DNA of 64,000 nt from Planctomycetota bacterium (GCA_021414025.1 JAIOPG010000005.1:271143-335142), one strand, 5' to 3'; counted from the first letter of the stretch, positions 18,427 to 27,319 are shown. Made by a program: numbers and translations. The notes: a model not told the origin generated them from the letters alone.

Positions 18427-20097
18427 CTAGAAAATCAGCTGAAGCCGCGTTCGGAAGACGATTTCGCCCTGGCCGGAAGCCCGCCACCCGGAGAGCGTGT
18501 CGATGTAACTGGCGCCGACCGCCTGGCCCACGGTCACGCCCATGTCGGTAGTCCACTTCAAGTCCTGTCCGTCGAGGTACCAGTTCACGCCCGCCGTGAA
18601 GATGCTCAGCGGGCCCTGGTCCAGGAACGGCCCGCCCTGGAGGTTGGTGTCGTTGTTCGTGTTCCAGCAGGCGTATTCGTAGCGGCCGAAGATCTCGACC
18701 TTCGGGTCCACATAGATCGCGGGCTGGAATGTGAAGCCATAGGCGCTGATGTATCCCAGGGGCAGTTGCGGCGTCGACGGAGGCGGCCCGAAGCTTCCCG
18801 CGCGGGAGCTCTGCTGCGATTCGATGTAGTTGAAGTAGGCCGAGGCGAAGATGCTCGCCCCGCCAAAGTTCCACTGAGCGTCTGCAGTCACGCTGTTCCA
18901 GTAGTTCTTGAACGAGGTGGCACCGGGGGCGACGAAGTACTGCTCGGTGGGAGAGGACTGCTGGAAGTGATAGGCAAGACCCATCAGAAAACCGGCCTGT
19001 TCTCCCATTTGGCTGGTGAAACTGTTGAAATCGTTCCAGGCGCCGTAGGGTTTCCACTCCAGGCGCGTGTTGAAGCTGATGTCGGATTGCATGGAGAACC
19101 AGGGGGCGTTCAAGGGATTGGAGCCGACCGCCAGGAGATCCCCACCCAGCACATTGTCCGTGCCTCCGTTGTCGACCGAAAGATCCCAGCGCAAATCGTC
19201 ACCCTGGTATTGAAATTCAATGCCCTGCGAGTACCACAGACCGTAATTGCGAGAGACGATCGAGCGGCTCACCGCCATCTGGTTCTGGTCCACCACCAGC
19301 TGCTCGCGCGCGTAGGGCAGACGGTACTGTCCGAAGCGCATGCTCCAATTGTCGGAGAAATTGATGCGGGCCCAGGCGTCGAGCAACTGAAGCTGGCCGC
19401 TGTCGCTGCCCACCACGAAGCCGTTGGGATTCGCGGTGTCTTTGCTCAGGGCCGCGGCTTGGTTGAAGACCACATTGGTCTTGATCATGTATTGGATCGC
19501 CGGGCTGAAGACATGCCCCTTGAAAATGAGCTCGTTGTAGCCGCCGGATCCGAAGCCATAGCGGTTGGCCAGCTGATCCATGCTCGGATCATCCTCGGGC
19601 GGGTTGATGTTGCTCCAGATGAATGCGGGCTGCACGAATCCGCTGATCTCCAGCCTGAAGCGGCCATCCGGGCTCGCCAGGAAGAAGCCATCATTCCAAC
19701 CGGCGGTCATGGCGTCCTCGCGAAGGCTGGAGCGGCTCTCCGAGTCGGCCAGCACATCCTCGACGATGCCGCGGATCTGCCCCGCGCGCTCCTCGCTCAG
19801 CCATTTCTCGCCTTCGAGGGCCTTGAGGTCGGCGACCTGCGTGTCCAGCGCCTTGTTCTTGCGCTCGAGCGAATCGATCCGCTGCAGCAGGGCCTCCAGC
19901 GAGGTTCCGCCGCCGTCGGCGACCTTGGTGGTGGCTTCGCTCGCGGGTGCGGGCTGGCCGAGTTCATCCGCCGGAGCCACCGTCGCCGATGCGATCGCGC
20001 CCGCGGATGCGACCACCATTCCACAGAGCCGACCGTGGGTGGAAGACCTCCAAAAATGCGATGAATGGGCGGCTTGCGGCATGAAACGAGGGCTCAT
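18427..20097 (-). CDS. OprO/OprP-like porin, copy 1 (most divergent)
   Basis: 556 residues. It shares a layout with the two genes upstream: signal region, short coiled coil (LQRIDSLERKNKALDTQV), the conserved block KWLSEERAGQIRGIVEDVLADSESRSSL, then a beta-barrel beginning FFLASPDGRFRLEISGF and ending in the terminal aromatic FRTRLQLIF expected of an outer-membrane barrel. Family knowledge points to phosphate-selective or related anion porins. No good ribosome site precedes the ATG at 20097; a later ATG at 20019 (MVVASAG) would leave a signal peptide without basic n-region, so I kept the longer start with reserve. It has the lowest similarity of the three. Confidence 0.8.
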   Translation of the reverse strand: MSPRFMPQAAHSSHFWRSSTHGRLCGMVVASAGAIASATVAPADELGQPAPASEATTKVADGGGTSLEALLQRIDSLERKNKALDTQVADLKALEGEKWLSEERAGQIRGIVEDVLADSESRSSLREDAMTAGWNDGFFLASPDGRFRLEISGFVQPAFIWSNINPPEDDPSMDQLANRYGFGSGGYNELIFKGHVFSPAIQYMIKTNVVFNQAAALSKDTANPNGFVVGSDSGQLQLLDAWARINFSDNWSMRFGQYRLPYAREQLVVDQNQMAVSRSIVSRNYGLWYSQGIEFQYQGDDLRWDLSVDNGGTDNVLGGDLLAVGSNPLNAPWFSMQSDISFNTRLEWKPYGAWNDFNSFTSQMGEQAGFLMGLAYHFQQSSPTEQYFVAPGATSFKNYWNSVTADAQWNFGGASIFASAYFNYIESQQSSRAGSFGPPPSTPQLPLGYISAYGFTFQPAIYVDPKVEIFGRYEYACWNTNNDTNLQGGPFLDQGPLSIFTAGVNWYLDGQDLKWTTDMGVTVGQAVGASYIDTLSGWRASGQGEIVFRTRLQLIF

Positions 20098-20199
20098 AGT
20101 AGCACGGCACTACATCGGCTTTTCGCGGGCTCGACCGGACAAAATCCGCCCCAAGCGTCCGCCGAAGTCGGCAAAATGGACCCTTTTTCATCGAAGAAT

Positions 20200-21771
20200 T
20201 CAGAAGAGCAACTGCAATTGGGAGCGAAAGACAAACTGACCTCCGTTGCCGATGGCGGAATCCTGGCGGTAATCGGCGCCAGCGATGCTCTGGTTGTAGA
20301 AGCCGTTGGTGAACATCACGCCGTTGACCGCATAACCCAAGTCCGTCGACAGCTTGATCATCTTGCCGGCGATGTACCAGTTCAAGCCGACCGTGTAGAG
20401 GGTGTTGTGCTGCGAGGAGAAGGGATTCGACACCGGCCCCGCAGCGACGTATCGCATGTTGTTGCGGCCATTGCCGAGCGTGTCGTACCACTCGAACCGC
20501 CCGTACAGCTCGACCTCGTCGCTGATGAAGTAGCCACCCTGCAGGGTGGCGCCGTAGGTGTGCACCGGGCTGCCCACCGTGGTGGCCGGCGTGCCCGCGG
20601 CGGCGCTGGAGGCCAGGTTGCCGAAGAACGAGGCGAAGATGTTGGCTCCACCCAGCATCCACTGCGCGTCCGCGGTGTAGGTGAACAAGGCGACATCACC
20701 GTCGGCGCTCACCGGCGCGGTGCCGTCGCCGACTCCGCCGCGCTGCCAGTTGAAGCCGCCGCCGAACATCAGGCCCTGGGCGTCGCCGCGGGGGCTGGTC
20801 AGGATGTCGAACTGCTTCCAGTTGCCAAAGGCGAGCCACTGCACACGACCCGTCAGCGCGTATTGCGAGTAGCCGGCATTGGCGGCCGTGTTGGTGTTGC
20901 CGATGACCGCGGAGGTGTTGGCGTCATTGCCGCCGTCGTTGAAGCTGATGACGCCCATGAGGTTGTCGCCCTTGGCAGTGAGGGCCAGGCCCTGGGTGAA
21001 TTTCATGGTGAAGAGCTGGTTCACCAGCGAGCGCTCGATGCACTGCTGGTACTTCGAGCTCACCAGCTCCTCGCGGTTGAACGGGGACTTGAACTGGCCC
21101 AATTTCAGGGCGATTCCGCCGCCGAAATCCTTGCTGATCCATGCGTCCTCGATGGAGGAGGTGGCGACATTGGCTCCGCTGCCGGCGGTGGGAGAAGCGG
21201 TGCCCGCGGCGCCCGCGGTGGCGCCGTAGCTGTTGTAGATGACCGTCACCCGGTAAGTCCAGCTGGGGTCGACCACGTTTCCAAGAAAGTCGAGCTTGAC
21301 GCGCCGAAGTTCGAAGCCGCGGGCGGTCCGCTGCACGCCGGCGGCGGGGTTAAACCCGTTCAGGCTCGCGCTGCTCAAGCGGCTGAGCGCATACCGCGCC
21401 TGCAATTGCCCGCCCACCACCAGCTTGAAGTTGCCGTCGGGGCTGGCCAGGAAGAATCCCTTGTCGTAGCCCCCGGTCGCCCCGGCCGCCTGCAGACTCG
21501 AACGCGAGTCGGCGTCGGCGATGACATCCTGGACGACGCCGCGGATCTGCGCGGCCCGCTCCTCCGTCAGCCACTTGTCGTTGTTCTGCGCCTTGAGCTC
21601 CACCAGCTCCTGGCGGTTGAGCTTATTTTCCCCCTGAACCTGCTCCAACGATTTCTGCAGGCGGTCGATTTGTGCCTGCAACTCGGCGTTGGAAGTGTCT
21701 CCGGTGGCGGCGAACGCGGCGCCTGAGAGCGCGGCAACAGCGAGAAATCCGGCAATTTTTGTCGTACGCAT
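20200..21771 (-). CDS. OprO/OprP-like porin, copy 2
   Basis: 523 residues. A strong AAGGAGG at 21779-21785, seven bases from the ATG, sets the start. The signal peptide is MRTTKIAGFLAVAALSGAAFA. A coiled coil (about 28-60) precedes the block KWLTEERAAQIRGVVQDVIADADSRSSLQ. The barrel then begins GFFLASPDGNFKLVVGGQLQ and ends FRSQLQLLF with the C-terminal Phe used for outer-membrane assembly. The next porin upstream is separated by a terminator, so this copy probably has its own promoter or receives read-through. The duplication is recent enough that whole motifs are still shared with copy 3. Confidence 0.87.
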   Translation of the reverse strand: MRTTKIAGFLAVAALSGAAFAATGDTSNAELQAQIDRLQKSLEQVQGENKLNRQELVELKAQNNDKWLTEERAAQIRGVVQDVIADADSRSSLQAAGATGGYDKGFFLASPDGNFKLVVGGQLQARYALSRLSSASLNGFNPAAGVQRTARGFELRRVKLDFLGNVVDPSWTYRVTVIYNSYGATAGAAGTASPTAGSGANVATSSIEDAWISKDFGGGIALKLGQFKSPFNREELVSSKYQQCIERSLVNQLFTMKFTQGLALTAKGDNLMGVISFNDGGNDANTSAVIGNTNTAANAGYSQYALTGRVQWLAFGNWKQFDILTSPRGDAQGLMFGGGFNWQRGGVGDGTAPVSADGDVALFTYTADAQWMLGGANIFASFFGNLASSAAAGTPATTVGSPVHTYGATLQGGYFISDEVELYGRFEWYDTLGNGRNNMRYVAAGPVSNPFSSQHNTLYTVGLNWYIAGKMIKLSTDLGYAVNGVMFTNGFYNQSIAGADYRQDSAIGNGGQFVFRSQLQLLF

Positions 21772-21876
21772 GTGAAGGCCTCCTTAAGGTCTGGAAGGAG
21801 GCAGTTCATTCACAATGCGTTCGGGTCGTGTTGCCGCTTCATGGGCGGCGTGTCATGGTTGCATTAAGAAATGGTT

Positions 21877-21920
21877 TGCAAAAAGAAAGCCACCCGGCCC
21901 CAAAAGGGACCGGGTGGTTG
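21877..21920 (-). terminator. Rho-independent terminator after porin copy 3
   Basis: Read on the minus strand, CCACCCGG pairs with CCGGGTGG around a short inner stem and a TTTT loop, and a CTTTCTTTTT tract follows. It lies between the stop of copy 3 (21977) and the start of copy 2 (21771), so it ends the copy 3 transcript. Confidence 0.8.
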
Positions 21921-21976
21921 GTCTGAAACCCTGACAACTACTGGGTCAGGATGGATAACGTCTTAAGTGAAGTGAC

Positions 21977-23512
21977 TCAGAACACCAGCTGCATCTGGCC
22001 GCGGAACACCCATTCACCACCAGCATTGATCGAATTGCTGGTCTGGTAGTTCGTGCCGGCAACTGAAGAGCCGTAGAGACCACCCGTGAACAGGATGCCG
22101 TTGTTGGACCATCCGGTGTCGAACGTGAACTTCACGTTCTTGTTGAGATACCAGTTCAAGCCGCCCGTGATAATGATGTTCTGCTGGGCAGCCAACGGAC
22201 TCTGGAAAGCAACCGCGGGGTTGTTGCCACCCTGGCTGGCGGTCTCGTACCACTCAAAGCGGCCGAACAGCTCCATGGTGTCAGTGATGAAGTAACCACC
22301 CTGGACGATGGCACCGTAGCTCTGAATCGCGCTACCGTTACCACCAGCAAACGCACCACCGAGGCCGGGAAGGCTGCTGGTGAAGTTGCCGACGAACGCA
22401 CCGTACAGGTTCGCTCCGCCGAGATCCCAGGACGCATCAACGCAGTACGAGAAGTAGCCCGAATCCGTGTTGGATCCACCACCGGTTGGAAGCGGATTGG
22501 TTTGAACACCACCGTGCTGCCAGTTGAATCCCGCACCGAGCATGAGTCCCTGAGCATCGCCACGCATGCTGGTCATGTCGTTGAACTGATTCCAGTTGCC
22601 GAAAGCGAGCCACTGGAGGCGACCCGTGAAGGCGTACTGGGTGAAACCACCCGTTCCACCCGTGGTGGAGCTGTTGGCCGTCGCAAAGTTGGCATTGTTG
22701 CCACCATTGTTGAAGCTGATCATGCCCATCAGGTTGTCGTTCTTGCCGGTCAACATCACACCGTCAGTCCAACCCGTTGAGAACAATTGATTCACGATGG
22801 AACGCTCAACCGCGAGCTGATTCTTCGAGCTGACCAGTTCCTCGTGGAGGAACGGGCTCTTGAATTGGCCCATCATCAGACCCCAGCCATTGCCGAAATC
22901 CTTGTTGATGTAGGCATCTTCAAGATTCGCAGTGGAAGAGGTACCGTTGCCGTTGCCTGAAGCAACAGTCGATTCAGAGACGTTGTATGGGCTGCCGTTG
23001 GCATTGTTCTGGGCCGGGAGATAAGCCAAGGTCATCTTGTAGGTCCAGCTCGGATCGACCACGTTGCCGGAGAAGTTGAGCTTCGCGCGGCGAATCTCAA
23101 ATCCCTTTGCAACGCGAGTCTGGTTCGGTTGCGGAACGGTCGTTGTCCAACCAGCGTTGCTCAGGCGGCTATAGGCATAGCGAACCTGGACTTGGCCGTT
23201 GACCTGCAACTTGAAGTTTCCATCGGGGCTGGCAATGAAGAATCCATTGTTGTAGCCCGAGGTTGCTGCAGTTGCCTGAAGGCTCGAGCGGGTGTCCGCA
23301 TCGGCCATCACGTCTTGAACCACGCCGCGAATCTGGCTTGCCCGCTCTTCGGTCAGCCACTTGTCGCCGTTCTGGCTCTTCAATTCGGAGAGTTCCTTCT
23401 TCAACTCAGCGATTTGCGCATTCGTGTCGTTCGTCGCCTCGACAGACGCCGCAGCAGCCGTACCGGCAACCGCAGTGAAAGCGAGAAGACCAACAAATTT
23501 TGTCAAACTCAT
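21977..23512 (-). CDS. OprO/OprP-like porin, copy 3
   Basis: 511 residues. AGGAG at 23521-23525, eight bases before the ATG at 23512, sets the start; the frame is open 73 codons further but without support. Signal peptide MSLTKFVGLLAFTAVAGTAAA, then a coiled coil (IAELKKELSELKSQ), the block KWLTEERASQIRGVVQDVMADADTRSSLQ and the barrel, ending FRGQMQLVF. Its base composition is visibly less GC-rich than the neighbours and rich in simple, likely highly used codons, as expected for an abundant outer-membrane protein (inference). A terminator follows, and a 397-base AT-rich leader precedes it, so it is probably a strong single-gene unit. Confidence 0.9.
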   Translation of the reverse strand: MSLTKFVGLLAFTAVAGTAAAASVEATNDTNAQIAELKKELSELKSQNGDKWLTEERASQIRGVVQDVMADADTRSSLQATAATSGYNNGFFIASPDGNFKLQVNGQVQVRYAYSRLSNAGWTTTVPQPNQTRVAKGFEIRRAKLNFSGNVVDPSWTYKMTLAYLPAQNNANGSPYNVSESTVASGNGNGTSSTANLEDAYINKDFGNGWGLMMGQFKSPFLHEELVSSKNQLAVERSIVNQLFSTGWTDGVMLTGKNDNLMGMISFNNGGNNANFATANSSTTGGTGGFTQYAFTGRLQWLAFGNWNQFNDMTSMRGDAQGLMLGAGFNWQHGGVQTNPLPTGGGSNTDSGYFSYCVDASWDLGGANLYGAFVGNFTSSLPGLGGAFAGGNGSAIQSYGAIVQGGYFITDTMELFGRFEWYETASQGGNNPAVAFQSPLAAQQNIIITGGLNWYLNKNVKFTFDTGWSNNGILFTGGLYGSSVAGTNYQTSNSINAGGEWVFRGQMQLVF

Positions 23513-23709
23513 TGCATGTGCTCCTGATATAAAAGTGATTTCGGTACTTGCCCTGACCCTGGGTTCGTACCTTTGCGTCATCCACCCTGCCGTCGGTGTC
23601 CATGCCCCATTAGGCATAGACCGGAGGGAGTTCTCAACGTATCGGTCGAAATGGACCGGCAAGTTGAGGGCGAGATCATAGTGTTGTAAAAATTTCTGTG
23701 TGGTGGTTG

Positions 23710-23731
23710 GTGGAAAATTATTCGTTTCCAC
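23710..23731. repeat. Inverted repeat in the porin leader
   Basis: GTGGAAA at 23710-23716 and TTTCCAC at 23725-23731 pair perfectly around eight bases. It lies about 200 bases before the porin copy 3 start. It could be an operator or an RNA hairpin; there is no following T-run on the minus strand. Confidence 0.35.
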
Positions 23732-23841
23732 GCTGAAAAGTGGCTTTTTTCACACCATCCTGTGGGCGCAACTCTTTGCAGTACAACATATTGGGTGATT
23801 TTCAACCATTTATTTTTTGTTTTACAAATGATTTCATTCGA

Positions 23842-23853
23842 TTTTGATCAAAA
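23842..23853. promoter_or_regulatory. 12-bp palindrome TTTTGATCAAAA
   Basis: A perfect palindrome within an AT-rich run between radA and the porin gene. Its TTGATCAA core recalls half-sites of CRP/FNR-type sites but lacks their spacer, so no regulator is assigned. Confidence 0.25.
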
Positions 23854-23909
23854 AAGTCAAATTGTTCCTTCCTTTTATGCGGTCTTGAAGCGGTTCGGGT
23901 CATGGGAAC

Positions 23910-25400
23910 TCAATGAGCCACCCCTGATTTTGCCGTTTTCGCCCTGCCCGATCCCGGTTGGGATGGGTTGAGAAGCTCGAAAGCCGCAGAAACATGCTCG
24001 ATTGAAACGATTTCCATGGATTTTGGAGCTTGGATCTTCTGGGAAGCGGGCACGGCGATCCGGGTGACTCCTCTTCGGGAGGCAGCGGCGATCCTTTCAT
24101 GCATCTGCGTGCAGGGGCGAAGCTGCCCCGAAAGGCTGATTTCGCCAATTGCGGCAAATCCATCGGGCACCGCCCTTCCAAGCCGGGCCCCGGCCACTGC
24201 CAGGGCGATGGCAAGATCGGCTCCGGGTTCAAGCACCTTGAGACCCCCTGCAGCGGCCGCGTAGACATCCTGATCTCCAAGACGCAGACCCCCATGCTGT
24301 TCGAGGACCGCAATCAGCATTGCCAGACGGCTTGAGTCCAGCCCCGAAGCCTTGCGCTTCGCCGCACCCACAAGTCCGGTGGCGGTCAGGGCCTGCACCT
24401 CGGCGAGCAGGCAGCGGGTGCCGGCCATGGTGGGGACCGCGACGGAACCGGGACGCGGAGCCAGCGACGGATCGGCGGCAAGGGCGCTCTCATCCACCTG
24501 GCGCAGGCCCAGCGACGTCATCTCGAAAAGGCCGACTTCCAGCGTGCTGCCAAAGCGATTTTTCGCGGCCCGCACCACGCGGTGGGCGTAATGGCGGTCC
24601 CCCTCGAAACTCAGTACGACATCCACCAGGTGCTCGAGCAACCGCGGCCCGGCCAGCAATCCATCCTTGGTCACGTGGCCGACGATGACGACGATGATTC
24701 CGCTGGACTTGGCCAGCGCCACCAGGTCGAGCGCGCAGCGGCGCAGCTGCGAGACGCTGCCGGGAATCGCGTCGACATCGACGCGGTGAACCAGCTGGAT
24801 GGAATCGACCACGAGCACGGTCGGGTTGAGCTTGCGCGCCTGCTCGATGATGCGGGCCAGATTGCTCTCGGCGTGGATCCACAAGTGAGTCTCGCGCCGT
24901 TCGTTGCGTGAGCCACGATTGTGCGCCGAATGCTTTGATTCGTCCGCCGCGATGGTCGCCGGCAGCGCCGTCTCCAGTCGCTCCGCCCGAAGTCGAAGCT
25001 GGTGGGCGCTCTCCTCGCTGCTGGCGTAGAGGACGGTGCTGCCGCCATCGGCCAGGGCGGCGAGGGCCTGCAGCAGAAGCGTGCTCTTGCCGATCCCGGG
25101 GTCGCCCCCGAGCAGAACCACGCTGCCGGGCACGAAGCCGCCGCCCAGGACGCGGTCGAACTCAGCGACTCCGCTGGCGATGCGGGGAATCAGCGAGGCC
25201 TGGATTTCGCCCAGCGGCTGGGCTTCGCTCGCCGAATCTGAGCCGGCGTGTTCGCCCGTTGGCAACATGCCGGGAGTTGGCTTGGCTTCCACAAAGCGCT
25301 GGAGCGAATCCCATGCGCCGCAGTCGGGGCACTTGCCCATCCACTTCGGATGGGTCGCGCCGCAGGTGCCGCAGAGATAGGAGACGCGTTCCTTGGCCAT
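23910..25400 (-). CDS. radA: DNA repair protein RadA/Sms
   Basis: 496 residues. RadA is a RecA-like ATPase that drives branch migration in recombinational repair. The N-terminal C4 zinc finger is complete (C10, C13, C24, C27 in CGTCG and CPDCG). The Walker A loop GGDPGIGKSTL is near residue 100. The RadA-specific KNRFGS motif is present, and the C-terminal third is the Lon-protease-like domain (from about 300) that lacks protease activity in this family. An insertion rich in Ser/His/Arg (SKHSAHNRGSRNERRE) follows the Walker region and is unusual. The ATG at 25400 is the family start. A candidate promoter lies about 200 bases upstream. Confidence 0.95.
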   Translation of the reverse strand: MAKERVSYLCGTCGATHPKWMGKCPDCGAWDSLQRFVEAKPTPGMLPTGEHAGSDSASEAQPLGEIQASLIPRIASGVAEFDRVLGGGFVPGSVVLLGGDPGIGKSTLLLQALAALADGGSTVLYASSEESAHQLRLRAERLETALPATIAADESKHSAHNRGSRNERRETHLWIHAESNLARIIEQARKLNPTVLVVDSIQLVHRVDVDAIPGSVSQLRRCALDLVALAKSSGIIVVIVGHVTKDGLLAGPRLLEHLVDVVLSFEGDRHYAHRVVRAAKNRFGSTLEVGLFEMTSLGLRQVDESALAADPSLAPRPGSVAVPTMAGTRCLLAEVQALTATGLVGAAKRKASGLDSSRLAMLIAVLEQHGGLRLGDQDVYAAAAGGLKVLEPGADLAIALAVAGARLGRAVPDGFAAIGEISLSGQLRPCTQMHERIAAASRRGVTRIAVPASQKIQAPKSMEIVSIEHVSAAFELLNPSQPGSGRAKTAKSGVAH

Positions 25401-25592
25401 GGCGCGATTCTACGGCCCGGGGCTGCGCCTGCGTGAAAACCCGCGGAAACTCCGCTTCATTTCGGGGACGCAAAGACAGCGACACCAATCGAGTCGGAGT
25501 TTCGATCGGCGTCGCGAAGTGACGTTCGGGTGGCTGTTGAGGCGCCGCGGATGCGCCGCCTCGATGCGTTGGCGGAAGCGAGGGCCTTCCGC

Positions 25593-25612
25593 TGCGCACA
25601 ATATAGTGCGCA
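25593..25612. promoter_or_regulatory. Candidate operator: inverted repeat TGCGCAC-N6-GTGCGCA
   Basis: Seven-base arms pair perfectly around AATATA. The repeat covers the -10 of a candidate promoter directed at radA and lies 73 bases upstream of the small divergent gene, as an operator would. The binding factor is unknown. Confidence 0.4.
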
Positions 25613-25627
25613 TTCGCGGCTTGTCAC
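25600..25627 (-). promoter_or_regulatory. Candidate sigma70-type promoter for radA
   Basis: On the minus strand GTGACA (25627-25622) is followed after 16 bases by TATATT (25605-25600); each hexamer matches the consensus at five of six positions. Transcription would give a leader of about 190 bases before the radA ATG. Confidence 0.35.
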
Positions 25628-25684
25628 GCCGCAGTCCGGGAAAATTTCAATTTTGTTCCGGTGAGCGGCGACTAGGATGGGCGC

Positions 25685-25906
25685 GTGCTCTCCCCCATGC
25701 GCACGATCGACGCGCTCTGGCAACTGGCGAGGCTCGGCGCGATTCTGCGATTTCGTTTTCACGGCGCGTACTGGAAGTGGCGCCGCGAAACCGCCTTTGG
25801 CGCCGCTGCGGAGCGCATGCCGCCGCGCCTGGCCCGCTGGAGGGCGGTTCTTGAATATGGCGCATGGGTGGGGCGGATGCGGCGACTCGCCGCACGCGAT
25901 TCCTGA
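25685..25906 (+). CDS. Small basic protein, function unknown
   Basis: 73 residues from a GTG at 25685, with AGGA seven bases upstream; an ATG at 25697 is an alternative. The protein is Arg/Trp-rich and has a striking centre, FHGAYWKWRRETAFG, and an amphipathic C-terminus (WRAVLEYGAWVGRMRRLA). No signal peptide or membrane segment is visible. It resembles small conserved hypothetical proteins but I cannot name a family. It is divergent from radA and convergent with nuoH, and the codon pattern is GC-rich like its neighbours. Confidence 0.55.
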   Translation: MLSPMRTIDALWQLARLGAILRFRFHGAYWKWRRETAFGAAAERMPPRLARWRAVLEYGAWVGRMRRLAARDS

Positions 25907-25966
25907 ATTCGCATGCGAACCGCGGCGACCGCCACGGGCGGCGCCCGGAACCATCGGCACGAAAAT

Positions 25967-27319
25967 TTAGTGGATGCTCAGCGGACCCTGGCGCGGATCA
26001 GGGATCGCGTCGTCGCTCATGGCGATGGGATGGCGGCTGGCAGCGCCGGTTCCATCGATCAGCGGGCTGAAGCGACTGCCGATCATCGGAATGCGGTGGT
26101 TGGGCGACGCCTGCTTGGGAATGAGCGGCGAGATCAGGTAGAGCACCGCGACGCAGCCGATCGATCCGATCCAGATGTGGGCGCTCCATCCCATGAAGAC
26201 AAACGCAGCAGTCATGAGCAGCACCAGAAGCGAGGTCGGGATCAACCCCTCCCAGGCGAGCCGCATGAGTTGGTCAAAGCGGAAGCGCGGAAGCGTCCAG
26301 CGGATTGCCATGGCGAAGGCCACCATGAAAAGGACCTTGCCCATCATCACAGCGAATTGCGCGCCGACCAGCAGCAGCCCGCCCTGGGCCGGCAGATCGG
26401 GCCAAAGGCCGAAGGGGCTGACGCTCCAGCCGCCCAGGAAAAGCAGGCTGAAGAAGGCGGCGCCGGTGATCAGGTGGAAGTACTCGCCCAGGAAAAACAT
26501 GGCGAAGCGCATGCTCGAGTACTCGGTGTGGTAGCCGCCGACCAACTCGCTCTCGGCCTCCGCCAGGTCGAAGGGCGCACGATTGGCCTCGGCCAGCATG
26601 CAGGTGTAGAAGATGATCGCGGCCACCGGCTGCTGGACGATGTTCCACAAACCGCGGTCGCTCTGCGCGGCGATGATGCCGTAGGGATCCAGGTTGCCCG
26701 CGGTGAGAATGATGCACAGCAGCGCAAGCCCCATCGGGATCTCGTAGGAGATCATCTGGGCGCTGGCCCGGAGGCCGCCAATGAAACTGAACTTGCTGTT
26801 GCTGGACCAGCCGCCCAGGGCCACGCCATAGACGCCAAGGCTGGCGATGGCGAGCAGGTAGATCATGCCGATGCTGACCAAGGCTCCGCACATCTTCACG
26901 GAAATGCCCTGTAGTCCGAGTGTCGCCGCGAGTCCGAAGGGCAGCGAGTCCAGGTCGAGCGTGCCGGCCCAGGGAACGATGGCGAAGGTGATCATGGCCG
27001 GCACCAGCAGCAGCGCCGGCGAGAGCAGGAAGAGCACCTTGTCGGCGCCGGTGGGAACGAACTCCTCCTTCATAAGGAACTTCAGGCCGTCGGCGATCGG
27101 CTGCAGCAGGCCGTAGGGACCGACCCGGTTGGGGCCGACGCGGTCCTGCATCCACGAACTCAGTTTCCGCTCCAGCATGATGGCGTAGGCGCAGCCGACC
27201 AGGATCACATGCAGCATGACCACCATCACGATGATTCCCGTGACCAGCTGCGCGGTTTGCGGCAGCGCGGGAAGCCATGCGGGCAAATGTTGGCTCACGT
27301 TGGTCATGGAGGCGGGCAT
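25967..27319 (-). CDS. nuoH: NADH-quinone oxidoreductase subunit H
   Basis: 450 residues. NuoH is the membrane subunit of Complex I that forms part of the quinone pocket. The family hallmarks are clear: ERKLSSWMQDRVGPNRVGPYGLLQPIADGLKFLMKEE near 50-88, and FDLAEAESELVGGYHTEYS in the middle. About eight to nine hydrophobic helices are present. The C-terminus carries about 60 extra residues after the last helix (from IPKQASPNH), a cytoplasmic tail not usual in the family. ATGs at 27319 and 27307 are both possible and neither has a clear ribosome site. The gene stands alone, 36 bases after carB, not in a nuo operon. Confidence 0.93.
   Translation of the reverse strand: MPASMTNVSQHLPAWLPALPQTAQLVTGIIVMVVMLHVILVGCAYAIMLERKLSSWMQDRVGPNRVGPYGLLQPIADGLKFLMKEEFVPTGADKVLFLLSPALLLVPAMITFAIVPWAGTLDLDSLPFGLAATLGLQGISVKMCGALVSIGMIYLLAIASLGVYGVALGGWSSNSKFSFIGGLRASAQMISYEIPMGLALLCIILTAGNLDPYGIIAAQSDRGLWNIVQQPVAAIIFYTCMLAEANRAPFDLAEAESELVGGYHTEYSSMRFAMFFLGEYFHLITGAAFFSLLFLGGWSVSPFGLWPDLPAQGGLLLVGAQFAVMMGKVLFMVAFAMAIRWTLPRFRFDQLMRLAWEGLIPTSLLVLLMTAAFVFMGWSAHIWIGSIGCVAVLYLISPLIPKQASPNHRIPMIGSRFSPLIDGTGAASRHPIAMSDDAIPDPRQGPLSIH

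Larger units (their letters stand above)
23513..23909. other. Intergenic AT-rich leader between porin copy 3 and radA
   Basis: 397 bases without a credible gene, clearly more AT-rich than its surroundings. It must hold the promoter of porin copy 3 (minus strand). I see a perfect 12-bp palindrome and a 7-bp inverted repeat (separate entries) but no convincing -35/-10 pair. No T-tract terminator for radA is evident. Confidence 0.6.

Noticed and set aside
23710..23750. Hairpin plus T-run after 23731 as a plus-strand terminator
   Set aside because: No plus-strand gene lies upstream, and the second stem is only four bases; probably incidental AT-rich sequence.
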